Shown here: one piece after another, positions 43,440 through 55,823 of the stretch
Position numbering within the stretch: the stretch's first letter is position 1
How the letters are laid out: each line of letters opens with the position of its first letter
Origin: Fragum whitleyi
Taxonomy: Eukaryota > Mollusca > Bivalvia > Cardiida > Cardiidae
Reading direction: 5' to 3'
NCBI GenBank assembly: GCA_948146395.1
Contig: OX411543.1
Span: 62,175,676-62,239,675 of the forward strand
DNA length: 64,000 nucleotides
Made by a program: the position numbers and the translations under genes
Notes under the pieces: generated by a model
The model's input: the letters and a program-made list of their open reading frames with translations, nothing else
Database searches by the model: none
Told to the model about the DNA's origin: nothing

Positions 43440-44385
43440 TTTGGTTCTACTGATGTTGAAATGATTTTCAAAGTTTCCACTATATAACATATAGAGAAAT
43501 GACATCCGCCCATAAAATAGAAATTTTCATCTGATCACAATATATTTTGGTAAACTGATAAAGGGTCACTAAAGGATCATTCCAGTGAAATATGATTGAT
43601 ATCCATCCATTACATTCAGAGAAAATGATTTTCCAAGTTTCTACAATATAACATATAGAGAATTGACCTCCGCCCATAAAATACATATTTTTCATCAGAT
43701 CACAATAATTTTTTGTAGACTGATTAAGGGTCACCCAAGGATCATTCATGTAAAATTTGGTTGATATCTATCAGTTAGATTCTGAGAAAATGATTTTCAA
43801 AGTTTCCACTATATAACATATAGAGAAATGACCTCCGCCCATAAAATACATATTTTTCATATGATCACAATAATTTATGGTAGACTGATTAAGGGTCACC
43901 CAAGGATCATTCATGTGAAATTTGGTAGATATCTATCAGTTAGATTCTGAGAAAATGATTTTCAAAGTTTCCACTATATAACATATTGAGAAATGACCTC
44001 CGCCCATAAAATACATATTTTTCATCCGATCACAATATTTTTTGTAGACTAATAAAGGGTCACCGAATGATCATTCATGTAAAATTTAATTGGTATCCAT
44101 CAATTAGAACCTTAGAAAAGACACTTTTTACCATATTTGGAAATCAGCCACTCCCATTAAATCCGTGTTTTTCATTGGATCAAAATTTCTTGAACAACTT
44201 TGAAAGAGGGTCACCCAAGGATCATTCTTGTGAAGTTTGGTTGAAATTCATCCAGTAGTTTCTGAGGAGAAGATTTTTAAAGAAAAAGTTTACGACTTGA
44301 CGCACGGACACACGGACGGACGCACGACGGACACAACGCCATGACAATAGCCCCAGTGGCTTTCAGCCAGTGGAGCTAAAAACTT
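43440..44385 (+). mobile_element. Pearl/Helentron-like element with five ~165 bp core repeats
   Basis: The phrase CATATAGAGAAATGACCTCC and variants recurs at 43489, 43653, 43818 and 43983 (spacing 164-165), with a fifth diverged unit near 44133. The last unit runs into GCACGGACACACGGACGGAC (a GTCY-type microsatellite) and then a closing hairpin CCCCAGTGGCTTTCAGCCAG. Tandem core, then (GTCY)n, then a short hairpin is the architecture of non-autonomous Helentrons (HINEs) and bivalve pearl elements; assignment is by architecture. Confidence 0.65.
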
Positions 44386-44394
44386 ATACCCTGC

Positions 44395-44620
44395 TTTTTG
44401 CATTTCACCCTATCTGACGTTATCTATGCGGTGCGAAATAAGTGCAGTCACAAGGAACGTTGCATAGCAATCACGTGCAAAAAACTTGCCATACGAAAAC
44501 ATGTCCTAGAAATTTCACATTTTGTCTCATTTTGCATAAAAGAAATTGAATAATCGTTTGTTTTTCGAGTAAGATCGATTATAAACAAAAGCTATATTTT
44601 CACTCGTGGCTCTTCCGAGT
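44395..44620. repeat. Fragment of the 19380 family
   Basis: TTTGCATTTCACCCTATCTG, GTTGCATAGCAATCACGTGC and AAAGCTATATTTTCACTCGT. The matching other piece lies at 43290-43345, so the tandem-core element seems to have inserted into it. Confidence 0.6.
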
Positions 44621-44721
44621 CATAATAATTTTTTGAAACCGAGACAAGGTAGCATTGATATTTCAGGGCATTGGCATATAATTATATTCATCATGCAATA
44701 AATTCATGTATACAGTGTTTA

Positions 44722-45628
44722 AGTTACAAGAAACATTAAAAATCAAAGAATTACAGGTGAAAGTGGATCTGGTAAAAATCATATATGCTTCATATTACCA
44801 GTCAGGTGATGTCAGGTCAAACCAGGCTTCATTGCACGATAAATATCAATGTTAGTCAAAAGATTCATTCACCCAAATTACTAGACAACAACAAGATGTG
44901 TTTGTAAAATACTGGTGTCCCTGAAAAGAGCACTTTTTAGAAGTGCTTAAGTTTCAAGAAACATTTAAAATCAAAGAATAACATGTGAAAGTGGATCTGG
45001 TAAAAATCATATATGCTTCATATTACCAGGCAGGTGATGTCAGGTCAAACCAGGCTTCATTGCACGATAAATATCAATGTTAGTCAAAAGATTCATTCAC
45101 CCAAATTACTAGACAACAACAAGATGTGTTTGTAAAATACTGGTGTCCCTGAAAAGAGCACTTTTTAGAAGTGCTTAAGTTTCAAGAAACATTTAAAATC
45201 AAAGAATAACATGTGAAAGTGGATCTGGTAAAAATCATATATGCTTCATATTACCAGGCAGGTGATGTCGGGTCAAACCAGGCTTCATTGCACGATAAAT
45301 ATCAATGTTAGTCAAAAGATTCATTCACCCAAATTACTAGACAACAACAAGATGTGTTTGTAAAATACTGGTATCCCTGAAAAGAGCACTTTTTAGAAGT
45401 GCTTAAGTTTCAAGAAACATTTAAAATCAAAGAATAACATGTGAAAGTGGATCTGGTAAAAATCATATATGCTTCATATTACCAGGCAGGTGATGTCGGG
45501 TCAAACCAGGCTTCATTGCACGATAAATATCAATGTTAGTCAAAAGATTCATTCACCCAAATTACTAGACAACAACAAGATGTGTTTGTAAAATACTGGT
45601 ATCCCTGAAAAGAGCACTTTTTAGAAGT
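44722..45628 (+). repeat. Four-copy 228 bp tandem repeat
   Basis: GTGGATCTGGTAAAAATCAT starts at 44763, 44991, 45219 and 45447, exactly 228 bp apart. Copies 2-4 are almost identical (single changes such as GTCAGG/GTCGGG and GGTGTCC/GGTATCC); copy 1 is slightly diverged at its start. Each unit contains AACAAGATGTGTTTGTAAAA, a phrase also in the element at 48523. Stops in every frame argue against coding. Confidence 0.95.
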
Positions 45629-46069
45629 TTGACCTTGATAATTGTGTTTGAACTTAACAAATGACCTTGACTCTTGTATTTTGTTGAGAGGAACTTTCAT
45701 GCGAAATATTAAAATATTAACGTTGTCACTCGAATAGAGTTGAATTTTTAGGAATATGTTTAGTGCACAGGTTAAGTTTTTGAGTTAAGCTTAGGTAATG
45801 GATAAAGGACTTAAAAATTACCTTGAACTTAATGAAATGGGCTTCCTCGGGCGCGCCTTATTGAGACCTTGCTGAATACCAAATATGAGGATTGAAACTT
45901 AAATAGGATTTAAGTTATAGGAAATTGTTTGGTTGGCAAGTTAAGTTTTTCGCAGACAGATAGGCAGAGAGACAGTAGACACTAAAACAATATATTAATG
46001 TCCCAGCATCGATACAGGTGGACACTAGTAAAACAATTTGACCCCATGCATAAAAATTTAAACATGGCA

Positions 46070-46345
46070 AACGAAGTCATAGCGCAGTTGGTAGCGCGTC
46101 GGAATGTCATTCTAGTAGAGGTCCTGGGTTCGAACTCCGACGGCGGCACTCATTCTTTCCCACTATTTATTTGTTTCTCACCATTGGGTCGACAAATCGT
46201 AGACCAATGTTGGATAGCAGCTGGAGGCTAGAAAAGGGTGTGATGGTGGTACTGGTGTGAGAAATACCAGAAATCCTTTGTAAGGTGCTCGAGACGCCGC
46301 GATATAGCTGAAAGATTGTTGAAAGCATCGTAAAATCCAATTCAA
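46070..46345 (+). mobile_element. tRNA-type SINE, diverged
   Basis: Head with GTCATAGCGCAGTTGGTAGC and TGGGTTCGAACTCCGACGGC, body TCTCACCATTGGGTCGAC and GCAGCTGGAGGCTAGAAAAG, tail AATTCAAATCAAATCA. Same family as 33632-33907; no clear target duplication. Confidence 0.8.
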
Positions 46346-46797
46346 ATCAAATCATTAAAGACATTGCAAAAATAAAAACGGTTACCCAGACAACACTTCA
46401 AATGTATTTTTTTACACAACGTATTATATATTTTCTTTTTCTAACCTTTTGGGGTACAAAAATTGTGTAAAACGTAGAAATTTCTTCTTGCAATCAATTT
46501 CCATTTATACACCTTTTCCCCCATGTTTTCCTTCATGGGCATTAAAAACATCTTTAGGCATGATTGGATTAATCATAATCAAGCTATTATTTCATGGCAT
46601 TAGCAGTTGGAAAGACAGAGCTAGGAATATGGAGTGAAAACAAACAGAAGGATAATACATGTACTTGAATATATTTCGTAGATTTATAACAAGGGTTTTC
46701 TAGGAAACTAATTATTCAAATTGAAATGTTAATCAAAATCTAAAATATCTAGTAGTATATGATAAAAACTATTCAATAAAGGAAACAAAACAAAAAC

Positions 46798-48022
46798 AAG
46801 AGGACCATGATGGTCCTATATCGCTCAACTGAGTAAGTTAACTCATAACTTGTCAACCATGCTATAAATACCAATGATTGTTTGACGTACATTTAGAATG
46901 GTTGTGAAAGAAACAGTCTTCGTCCTACTGCAATTTGCTTTTTTTTTTAGTTTTTTGTAAATTTTCAATCTTTCTCTTACCATGGCAACCAAAGATATTG
47001 ATGGAATTGAATTCTTTAAACAATTTTGGTAGACCTACACCTAAAGAACATCACTGCCAAGTTTAAAATTGATTCGCCAAATGGTTTAGAAGAAGATGAA
47101 TTTGTTCTAAGATTTTCAGCAATTTTTGGCCTTTGATTACCTTGGAAACCAGAGTTTTTATGGAACTTAATTCTTTAAACAACTTTAGTAGAACTTTAGC
47201 CCAGGAACATCCTTGTCAGGTTGCAGCTTGATTGGCCAAGGAGTTTAGGAAAAGAAGTTTTTTTTCAAAAATTTTCAGCTACTTTTCAGGTTTTCCTTTA
47301 CCAAAGAAACCAAATTTTTGATGAAATTAAGTTCTTTTATCAAATTTTAAAGAGCTTCACCCAAGAAACATCCCTGCAAAGTTTCAGTTTGGTTGGCCAA
47401 GTGGTTTAGGAGAAGAAGGATTTTTTCTAAGGTTTTCGGCAATTTTCGGTCATTTTTCAGCCGTTACTATGGAAACCAAAACATTTGATGAAATCAAATT
47501 CTTTTAACAAGTTTTAAAGAGCTTCACCCAAGAAACATCTCTGCAAAGATTCAGCTTAATTGACCAAGTGGTTTATGAGGAGAATAATTTTTCTAAGATT
47601 TTCAGTAATTTTCCACCATATTTAGGTCATTTGGTTACCATGGACCCAGAGTTTTTAATGAATTTATTTTTTTTTTTTTGACAACTTTAAGGGACCTTCA
47701 CCAAAGAAACATCCCTGCCAAGTTTCAGCTTGATTGGCCAAGTGGTTTAGGAGAAGAAGGATTTTTTTCAGCAATTTTCAGCCATTTTGTTTCCATGGCA
47801 ACAAAAGTTTATGATAGAATTTAATTCTTCTAACAACTTTTAAAGAGCTTCACCCAAAGAACATTCCTGCCAATTTTAGTTTCAGCTTGATTGGCCATGT
47901 GGTTTTGGAGGAGAAGATGTTTAAAGAAATTGTTGACAGACGGACAGATGCATGGACAGACAACGGACGGTGAGCAATCACAATAGCTCACCTTGAGCAC
48001 TTTGTGCTCAGGTGAGCTAATA
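46798..48022 (+). mobile_element. Pearl/Helentron-like element with ~7 diverged core repeats
   Basis: Opens AAGAGGACCATGATGGTCCT and closes CTTGAGCACTTTGTGCTCAG, both short hairpins. In between, a degenerate ~100-180 bp unit (CCAAGAAACATCCCTGCAAA, TTGGCCAAGTGGTTTAGGAG) repeats about seven times and ends in GACAGACGGACAGATGCATG. It is a much older array than 44722-45628. Confidence 0.65.
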
Positions 48023-48522
48023 AAACAAATGAAAAGTTTACATGAAATTGCCAATGGAAAATAAATGACATCTAAAATGTCACAGATGTATTAATTTGAA
48101 ATTAAATCCATAAAAATAAGATATAGAAATTCATATTAATATCTGCTTGACTCATTTAAATTACATTTTTTCCATGGTCTTTTATACTTCCACTTTTCAA
48201 ATTCATTAATTAGACAATATTTATCTAATTTTAAGTTATATTGCCACTTTTACTATTAAAGACGGCTTTACAATTCTACTGAAATTCTTATTACCAGTGA
48301 AAAAAGAATTCAAAACAGTCTCACTCAATTAAGAATAAGATTTTGAATCATTAAGAGATTTAAATGTAACAAGATGTGTTCCAAAAACATTAAATGGCTT
48401 GTTTTTTTTTAATTTTGACCTAGACTTTGACAATGGCATTGATATTGAATCATTTGCCTTGTTTAGAGGAACATTCATACCCAATATAAGCATTGTCATA
48501 TGATTAGTGTTGTAGTAATAGA

Positions 48523-48830
48523 ACAAGATGTGTTTGTTAAACACAAATGCCCCCCAAATGGAATTTTTCTAAAAAAAAAATAATTTGACAGTGACCTGGA
48601 CCTTGTCACATGACCTTGACATTTGTAGATTTGCATCATCGAAATCTATCACCAAACCAAATATGAGCATTGTATCTTGTGAAGCCTTGAAGCACTTGGC
48701 AATGTTTACATTTTGGGTTATGTTTTGCAGATAGACAGACTGACACACAAATGGATGGACTGCCAGGTGGACAGTCAGACAACAGTAAAACACTGTGCCC
48801 CCAATATTTGAATGTGGGGGCATAGAAATG
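48523..48830 (+). mobile_element. Short element with (GTCY)-type tract
   Basis: AACAAGATGTGTTTGTTAAA opens; GCCCCCCAAAT and ATGTGGGGGCAT form inverted ends; the interior has TAGACAGACTGACACAC. Similar to 42440-42795. Confidence 0.55.
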
Positions 48831-48949
48831 TTTAGTTGCAGGTTAAGTTTTTTTGCAGACAGAAACAGATCAGAAGAAATATTGTAAAATAGTATGCCAC
48901 CGATCTAATTGATGAAGATCTTATTGATGAACAGGCATAAAATTAAAGG

Positions 48950-49365
48950 TGATTTAGTGCCGTAAATGCACTACAAGCCTTAGTTTATTAAGACACAAAG
49001 ATTTGGGTTGAGACCCCAGTGATTTCATTTTGACCCACACAAATTTCCTGTAGGGGGTCATTTTGGCCTACTGAATTACCATCTATACAAACTTTGCAAG
49101 ATTACATGTATAATTTGTTTTTTTCATTTTATTATAAGGAATCAATACAATTCAGTCAACATAAACAATAAAGTGTCAGAGAAATTTTAATTGATAATGT
49201 TGATTCATTTATGTAGGTCATTTATAACTGTTAAACTGATGATATTATATTAGTTTGCATGCATTTTGACCCCTTTAAAACAAGTATTTGACCCCCTTAA
49301 TTTTGTAGTCAATGGGTCAATGACTCCTGAAATTGAAGAGCTAGCACAAGCCCTGAAATTTGTTC
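48950..49365. repeat. Palindromic repeat, inverted partner of 50325-50710
   Basis: Contains TGTAGGGGGTCATTTTGGCC, AACATAAACAATAAAGTGTC and GACCCCTTTAAAACAAG. The same blocks occur in reverse orientation at 50325-50710. Confidence 0.65.
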
Positions 49366-49426
49366 AAGCTTCAGAAATTGTTAAAAGTGTGAAAAAATAC
49401 TAAGATTCAAGTCTGACCAGCCTGTG

Positions 49427-49852
49427 CAGGGGTCGACCCTAACTCCAGAGAGTAAGAGTCTATTGGACTCCTAACACATGAAATGAAGAAGTCCAAGCTC
49501 AAAGTAAGGCGTCCGAATTTTCATAATGGGAGAACATATTGGAAAAGAAGAAATTGCTTGTTATGAGCAATTTCTTCTTTTCCACAATGTTCTTCCAATG
49601 AAGATCTTTTTATTCAAAATACTTTGGGATGGAAGCAAATGCTTTCTTCAACAACTTTTGTAGTGAAAAGATCTACAGTTTGGCAAGTGTTAGAGAAAAG
49701 ACTTCTACATGTGCTTGTTTTTCAAAATATTCTCAAATGACCCTTGGAGTCCATTGGACTCCTTACTTGCAAATGGAAGGAGTCCAAACTGGTAAACAAG
49801 GAGTCTTACAGGCTCCTTGACTCCCCTTAGTGTCGAACCCTGCTGTGTATCC
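49427..49852. repeat. TIR element (CAGGG.TCGAC.CTAA)
   Basis: CAGGGGTCGACCCTAACTCC at one end and AGTGTCGAACCCTG at the other are inverted. The centre is the hairpin GAAGAAATTGCTTG / GAGCAATTTCTTC. Interior phrases GGAGTCCAATGGACTCC-like are repetitive. No coding content. Confidence 0.6.
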
Positions 49853-50324
49853 AAGACGTAGTGAAAGGTATCTCAAGCCTGGTCAGACTGTGTGACTCTC
49901 CAAACAGAGAAAATATACATGTGAGATATGACTTAGAATTTATTACCGAAGCCAATATACTTGTAAATGATAAAAATCTGTAAAATAGATAAAAACTTTG
50001 GTTACTTTTCGACATGGCAAATCTATAGAAAAGAAAACGTTTTTTTGTAAATTATTGTAAATACCTATAAATAAGTAGGTACTTACAATAGTTTTGAGCT
50101 ATCTCCTCCATATGTTAACACTTAACAATAACAAGGAATCAATAATAGAGTAATCACTGTAAATAGCTAATGATACATGCAATAACTAGATCTAAAGGTA
50201 GTTAATGAAATAACATAAACATAATGACATATTATAGTGAACATATAATCTGTGTAACTATCAAAAATAACAACATAATATATTTATTAATCACTATTTC
50301 ACAATGAAAATAGTGAATTTTAAT

Positions 50325-50710
50325 TATTAAGGGCTTTTGCTAACTTTTCAATTTCAGGAGCCATTGACCCCTTGACCATAAAATTAAGGGGTCAAAACTA
50401 GTTTATAAGGGGTCAAAAAGCATGCAAACTAAAATATTTATCAGTTTAACAGTTTAGAATGATTTACATAAATGAATCAACATAATCAATAAAGTGTCCA
50501 AGACACTTTATTGTTTATGTTGACTCATTTATATAGATTCCTTACAATAATATGAAGAAAATAAAAGATTTATATAATCCTCATGCTACAAAAGTTGCAT
50601 TGCTGTAAATTCAGAAGGCAAACCTGACCCCCTGCAGGAAATTTTTGAGGGTCAAATGGAATTATTGGGAGTCAAAACCCTGGTTTAAGGGTCAAACACA
50701 AGCCCTGTAA
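50325..50710. repeat. Palindromic repeat, partner of 48950-49365
   Basis: AAGTGTCCAAGACACTTTAT is the centre of symmetry. Arms carry GACCCCTTGACCATAAAATT and ACCCCCTGCAGGAAATTTTT. Confidence 0.65.
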
Positions 50711-51059
50711 AACTTTTTTCCTATATCCTCAACACTGACAACTGGACCAGGTTGTATAAAAGATAACCATTGGCTAAAGTTCTATAGGAAGTTTATTTCA
50801 GCCATTCAGGATGGTTGTTTCAATTGGCACAATAAAACAACCAACCCATTGATTGAAAACAAGACTGTGGCAAAGTAGACAAATACCCCCCTAAAATGCT
50901 CGTCAATAATGAAAAGCCATTTTCCATCAAAGGGTCATTACTCTGTCAAAGTCAATGGATCATAACCAAAATATCACTTGCATATCTCTGCAAGATACTG
51001 ATAATACCTGTAAATTTTCAATGACATCCGCCCATTAGTTGCTGAAATAATTTCTAGAC

Positions 51060-52460
51060 AAAACAAGAGCTGTCGGAGGACAGCAAAGCTCGACTATTCC
51101 TAGTGCTGGATAGTAACAGCTAATCAATATTGACGTTTGAAATTCAATTAAATGAAAGTCAAGAGAAAATGAATCTTTGTCTAGAGGCTGATATCATGGT
51201 CACAGAAACATGTGCAAAGTTTCAAAGCAATAGCTTTAGTAGGAACAGAGATACAACAAATATAAAACTGTTGCACATAAAAACATAACCACAATTTTTT
51301 AAGTCTGAAAAGGGTTAAAATTCCACTGAATTAAATATCAGAGTACTGAATCTTTGTCTAGAAGCTATTATTATGGTTACAAAGTTTTTGCAAAGTTTCA
51401 TAGCATTAGCTTAAGAATAAATAGAGATAAAACTGATATACAACATTTGCACATAAAGAACTTAACCAGGAATTTCCGAGCCTGAAAAGGGTTAAATTCC
51501 AGATACCAGAGAATTGAACTTTTATCTAGAGGCTGTTATTATGATCACAAAAGCATGTGCAAAGTTTCCAAGCAACAGCTTGACTAGAATTAGAGATATA
51601 AGTGATTTACAACATTTGCACGTAAAAACTTAACCAAGAATTTCAGAGTCTGAAAAAGGTTAAAATACCATTAAATTCAATATCGGAGTAATGAATCTTT
51701 GTCAAGAAGCTGATATCATGGTTACAGAACCGAACCATGTGTAAAGTTTCAAAGCAAAAGCCTAGGTAGAAATAGAGCCATAACTGATATACAACATTTG
51801 CACATAAAAACTAAACCAGGATATTCTAGGTCTCAAAAAAAGGGTTAAAATTCCATTAAATTTAATATCAGAGTAATAAATTTAAAGGCTTATATTATGG
51901 TCACAGAAGCATGTGCAAAGTTTCAAAGCCATAGCTTAGATAGAAATAGAGATATTACAGATACATGTTCACAACTTTTGCACGTAAAAACTTAACCAAG
52001 AATTTCCAAGGCCAAAAAGGGTTAAAATTCCACTAAATTCAATATCAGAGGAATGAATCTTTGTCTAGATGCTGATATCATGGTCACAAGTTTCCAAGCA
52101 ATAGCTTTTATAGAAACAGAAATATTACATATAAACAACATTTGCACATAAAAAATTAACCAAGATTTCTAAGTCCATAAAGGGTTAAAATTCCACCAAA
52201 TTCAATATCAGAGTAATGAATCTTTGTCTAGATGCTGATATTTTGGTCACAGAAGCATGTGCAAAGTTTCAAAGCAATAGTTTTACTAGAAACAGAGATT
52301 TTAAACTCTTGCACATAAAAACTTAACCAAAGCATTACGCCGATGCCGACACCGACGCTCGACTGTGACCGGAATACCCCCCATATTCTATGAATAGTCC
52401 AGCTAAAAAGCTACAGACAAACAGACGGACTGACCCATAGACAGATGGGTATAATAACTT
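51060..52460 (+). mobile_element. Pearl/Helentron-like element with ~7 diverged core repeats
   Basis: Opens with hairpin AGCTGTCGGAGGACAGCA. A ~175 bp unit (AATCTTTGTCTAGA.GCTGAT, TGTGCAAAGTTTCAAAGCAA, TTGCACATAAAAACTTAACC, AAGGGTTAAAATTCCA) repeats about seven times to 52330 and ends with GCCGATGCCGACACCGACGC. AAACAGACGGACTGACC follows. Confidence 0.65.
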
Positions 52461-52539
52461 CTGGAGTATATCTAACCTATGTTTATCTTTTATACAACTA
52501 GGGACTGTTGTCTAACAATGAGCTGTACTTGCTCTGCAT

Positions 52540-52618
52540 TCAGGATGAAACAAAGGAGCAAAGTGTTTGAAAATTATACCGCTTTGCACAAAATTACATG
52601 TCATCCTGAGCAAAGGGC
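52540..52618. repeat. Palindromic MITE, CCTGCGTTCAGGATG family
   Basis: CTGCATTCAGGATGAAAC and TGTCATCCTGAGCAAAGG are mirror ends; shortened middle. Confidence 0.6.
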
Positions 52619-52619
52619 T

Positions 52620-53665
52620 TGGTGCTTTATGGACAATGAGAGTATTTTACCATAATGTATTCTAACCCATCATGACTACACAATCCTACTTATTGATGTC
52701 CTTGAAGAAAAACACTACAAAAAAAACATTGCAAAATAATGACAAAATTGTTATATGTGACCCTTCACACCAAATAAGGACCATCTTGGTAGTGCATTGA
52801 GTCTATCCCCAAGTCAGACTGTGTGGACTATGCAGGCTGATTAGAGTCGAAACTTTTCAAACTCGGCTGAGTTACTGAATCAAGATTATGATCATTCTAC
52901 CTCTCTGTATAAGAATTTTAGAAAGGTGACATCTGGTAGACCGATGGTGGACCCAATCTCTCTTTTAAATATTTATGTTACAGATGGTCCCTCTTAGCAT
53001 GACAGGTCACATTTCATTCTGCTCTACCAATGAAGAACATTATAAGAAAGATATATTTTTGGTATAAAGACACCCCAACCTTCCCACCTTAAGAATAAAT
53101 TCCAGATCCAAGCACCCAAAATGAAACTCTCAAACAGGATGAATTCCGTTTGGGTGTCTAATAATACTCCAACACTGAGAAGTAATGCTGAGAATAATTA
53201 TATAATCATCAAGGGGAACAACTCTGTCAAGTTAGTTAGAAATCCTTTGATAAAATCATAAATGTAGGAGATATGACTGTGAAGACAAATTTGACCTTAA
53301 AAAAAAAGGCGACCTAGACCTTTGGTATATCTGAACAAACTCTTTGCATCACACAAGTACTAATGAAGGGGAACAACTGTGATAAGACATTTTGAAATCC
53401 ATTCATAAATGTAGGAGTTATGCTCCCTACAGTACCAAATATTGTTTAACCATTGGCCTGGTGACCATATCCAAACAAAGTTTTCACACAACACTAGTAT
53501 AGGGTTTTAAAAGATGCAGGTTTTGCAAGTCTACTACTCTTAAATAAGAAGCCAGGACACTAAAAACTATCACATATGAGTCCATAGGATCCTCTGGGAC
53601 CAACCTCAGTACATGCATCCTGTTACATTGATAAGTGACAAAGGTAACTCTTTCTTTAGTACCTT
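52620..53665. other. Intergenic stretch
   Basis: No gene recognised. A decayed GACTAGGGTCGAAACTTTT-type hairpin lies near 52810-52860. A degenerate phrase AAATGTAGGAG.TATG repeats at 53265 and 53408. Confidence 0.45.
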
Positions 53666-53669
53666 GGTA

Positions 53670-54030
53670 TTATCAAGAAATAACGGTAGAAGCAGTGAAA
53701 TTATCAAAAACTTATACCCGCTTTTGTGCATTTCATCCTATCTGACGTCATCTATGCGGGGCAAAATAAGAGACGTCACAATGAAAGTTGCATATCAATC
53801 ACATGCAAAATGACATGCCTATATGTCCTAGAAATTTCATGTTTTGTCTCATTTTTGCGATAAAGAAATAGAATAATTGTCTGATTGATTAATATTTCAT
53901 TTCGTGAACAAAAAAGTTATATTTTCACTCATGGCTCCACCACTTGTGAAAATACTGCTTTGTTGTTCACTCAATGAATATAAATTGATCTTACACTGAA
54001 ACAAACAATTATCCTCTATAATTACCAACT
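53670..54030. repeat. Copy of the 19380 family
   Basis: Reads AAGAAATAACGGTAGA, GCATTTCATCCTATCTGACG, TCTATGCGGGGCAAAATAAG and GTTATATTTTCACTCATGGC. Confidence 0.65.
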
Positions 54031-54518
54031 GCCATTCACAAAATGAATCTCTTATAAAGGTATGAGGGAGACAATCACAGAAGTCACGGAGCCTAACAAG
54101 TATTATTTTCTTATTATCCAATCATTCTATTGTTTTCCCCTTTGAGAGACATTTTGACTTCTAGAAGTACATAGTTAAGGGGTCAGTGACTGCTATATTT
54201 GAGAAATAAGCACAATTAAGACACCTGATAATGTGACAAATTTTCAAAGGTGCAAGTACAAGGTAGGTACTACTACTGTATAATTTATGAACCAAAGTTT
54301 TGATTCTAGAATAATTTGTTTATTGAGGGCTTTCAGCTGAAATCTAGCATGAGTCTATACAGTTTATTGACACATACTATGTTTTTGCTCTAAGCCCTCG
54401 ATATATACCCTGTTTGGACCCTGAGAAATTTCTTTCAGGGGGCCAGTTTGATCCTTCAAATTTTCAGATAATGCAAGAAAATTATCCAACATTTTTCAGA
54501 CTGGCAAATCTAAACAAA

Positions 54519-55570
54519 AACAAGAGCAAGGACTGCAGGTGCCAACACTCAGCTGCAGGTGCTCAATAATACAATCAATCTAAGTAAAACAAGTATCTGG
54601 TGTTGTATGCAACACATAAAGTCCCCTACCGGCTTCGTTTGTCTCAATGTTTTCCCACGCCAATTCTATCAGGGATGTCAAAACCAGGTCTTGTTTTGGA
54701 AAGGGTTAAACAAGACTTACATGAGTTGTTGTCTCTGCTGTGCCCACTATAACATTCATGCAAGCAATAGACAGATGCAAGAAATAGTATCAATAACAGT
54801 TACCTTGTCTGATCCAAGATGTTTTTCTTCAGTCTTGTTGGTAAGAAATGAGAACTTTCACTGGAGGTGATTAATACTGCTGCATCACCACCCTGACTAA
54901 CATGGCTTATAAATTTTTTTACATTTTAAAACAGGTTTCATCAAGTTAGCTTGCTTAGTTATTAAGTTATTGCAGGATCCATTTTTTGCTATATTTTCAC
55001 TATTTCCGTTACCATAGCAACCGCACTTTTTGTCAAAGAACAAAGATAAAATGATGTGCATAATCTACACATTGTCATCTAGTCATATACCAAGTCTCAT
55101 CAAATTAGCTTGCTTACTTATTAACTTATCGCAGGATCCAATATTTTTTGCCATATTTTCACTATTTCCGTAACCATAGCAACAACAATTTTAGTCTAAA
55201 AACAAAAATAAAATGATGTGCATAATCTACACATTGCCATACAGTCATATACCAAGTCTCATCAAACTAGCTTGCTTAGTTATTATCTTATCGCAGGATC
55301 CCATTTTTGGCCATATTTTCACTATTTCTGTAACCATAGCAACCTCAATTTAAGTCGAAAAACAAAAATAAAATGATGTGCATAATCTACACATTGCCAT
55401 CTAGTCATATACCAACTTTCATCAAAAACGCTTGCTTAGTTATTAAGTTATCGCGGGATCCAGATTTGAGCGGACAGACGGACGGACAGACGGACGGACG
55501 GACAGACGGACGGACAGACGGAGGGCAAACCTATAGTCCCCTCCGATGTGAACACCGGTAGGGGACTAAA
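54519..55570 (+). mobile_element. Pearl/Helentron-like element with ~160 bp core and (GTCY)n
   Basis: GTCCCCTACCGG near 54622 and CCGGTAGGGGAC near 55556 are inverted ends. The core phrase ATGATGTGCATAATCTACAC repeats at 55051, 55213 and 55373 (160-162 bp), with a leading partial unit from 54930. It passes into GGACGGACAGACGGACGGAC at about 55474-55521, a clean (RGAC)n = (GTCY)n tract. Best example of this class in the window. Confidence 0.7.
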
Positions 55571-55823
55571 AATGGGCATAACATTTACAAAAATGCTAAG
55601 AGTTAATCCCCCTGGCAGTCTTCATATAGTTCTTTTGGTGCTGAAGGCCAAGGTGATGACTTTACCTCTCTACCTTTCTCTAAACACAGAGCAGCTTTAA
55701 AAAATCTAACAATTTAAAATCTTACAAACAACCCTTCAACAATTGGGCTAGTCCAAAATTTGGCAGTTTGGCTGTAAAGGGTAAAACTACAAGTTCAACA
55801 AATACTTTCATTTTCAACCTGAG

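Noticed and set aside
43440..45628. Regular repeats considered as a CRISPR-like array
   Set aside because: Units are 165-228 bp and wholly repeated with no unique spacers, in a eukaryotic context.
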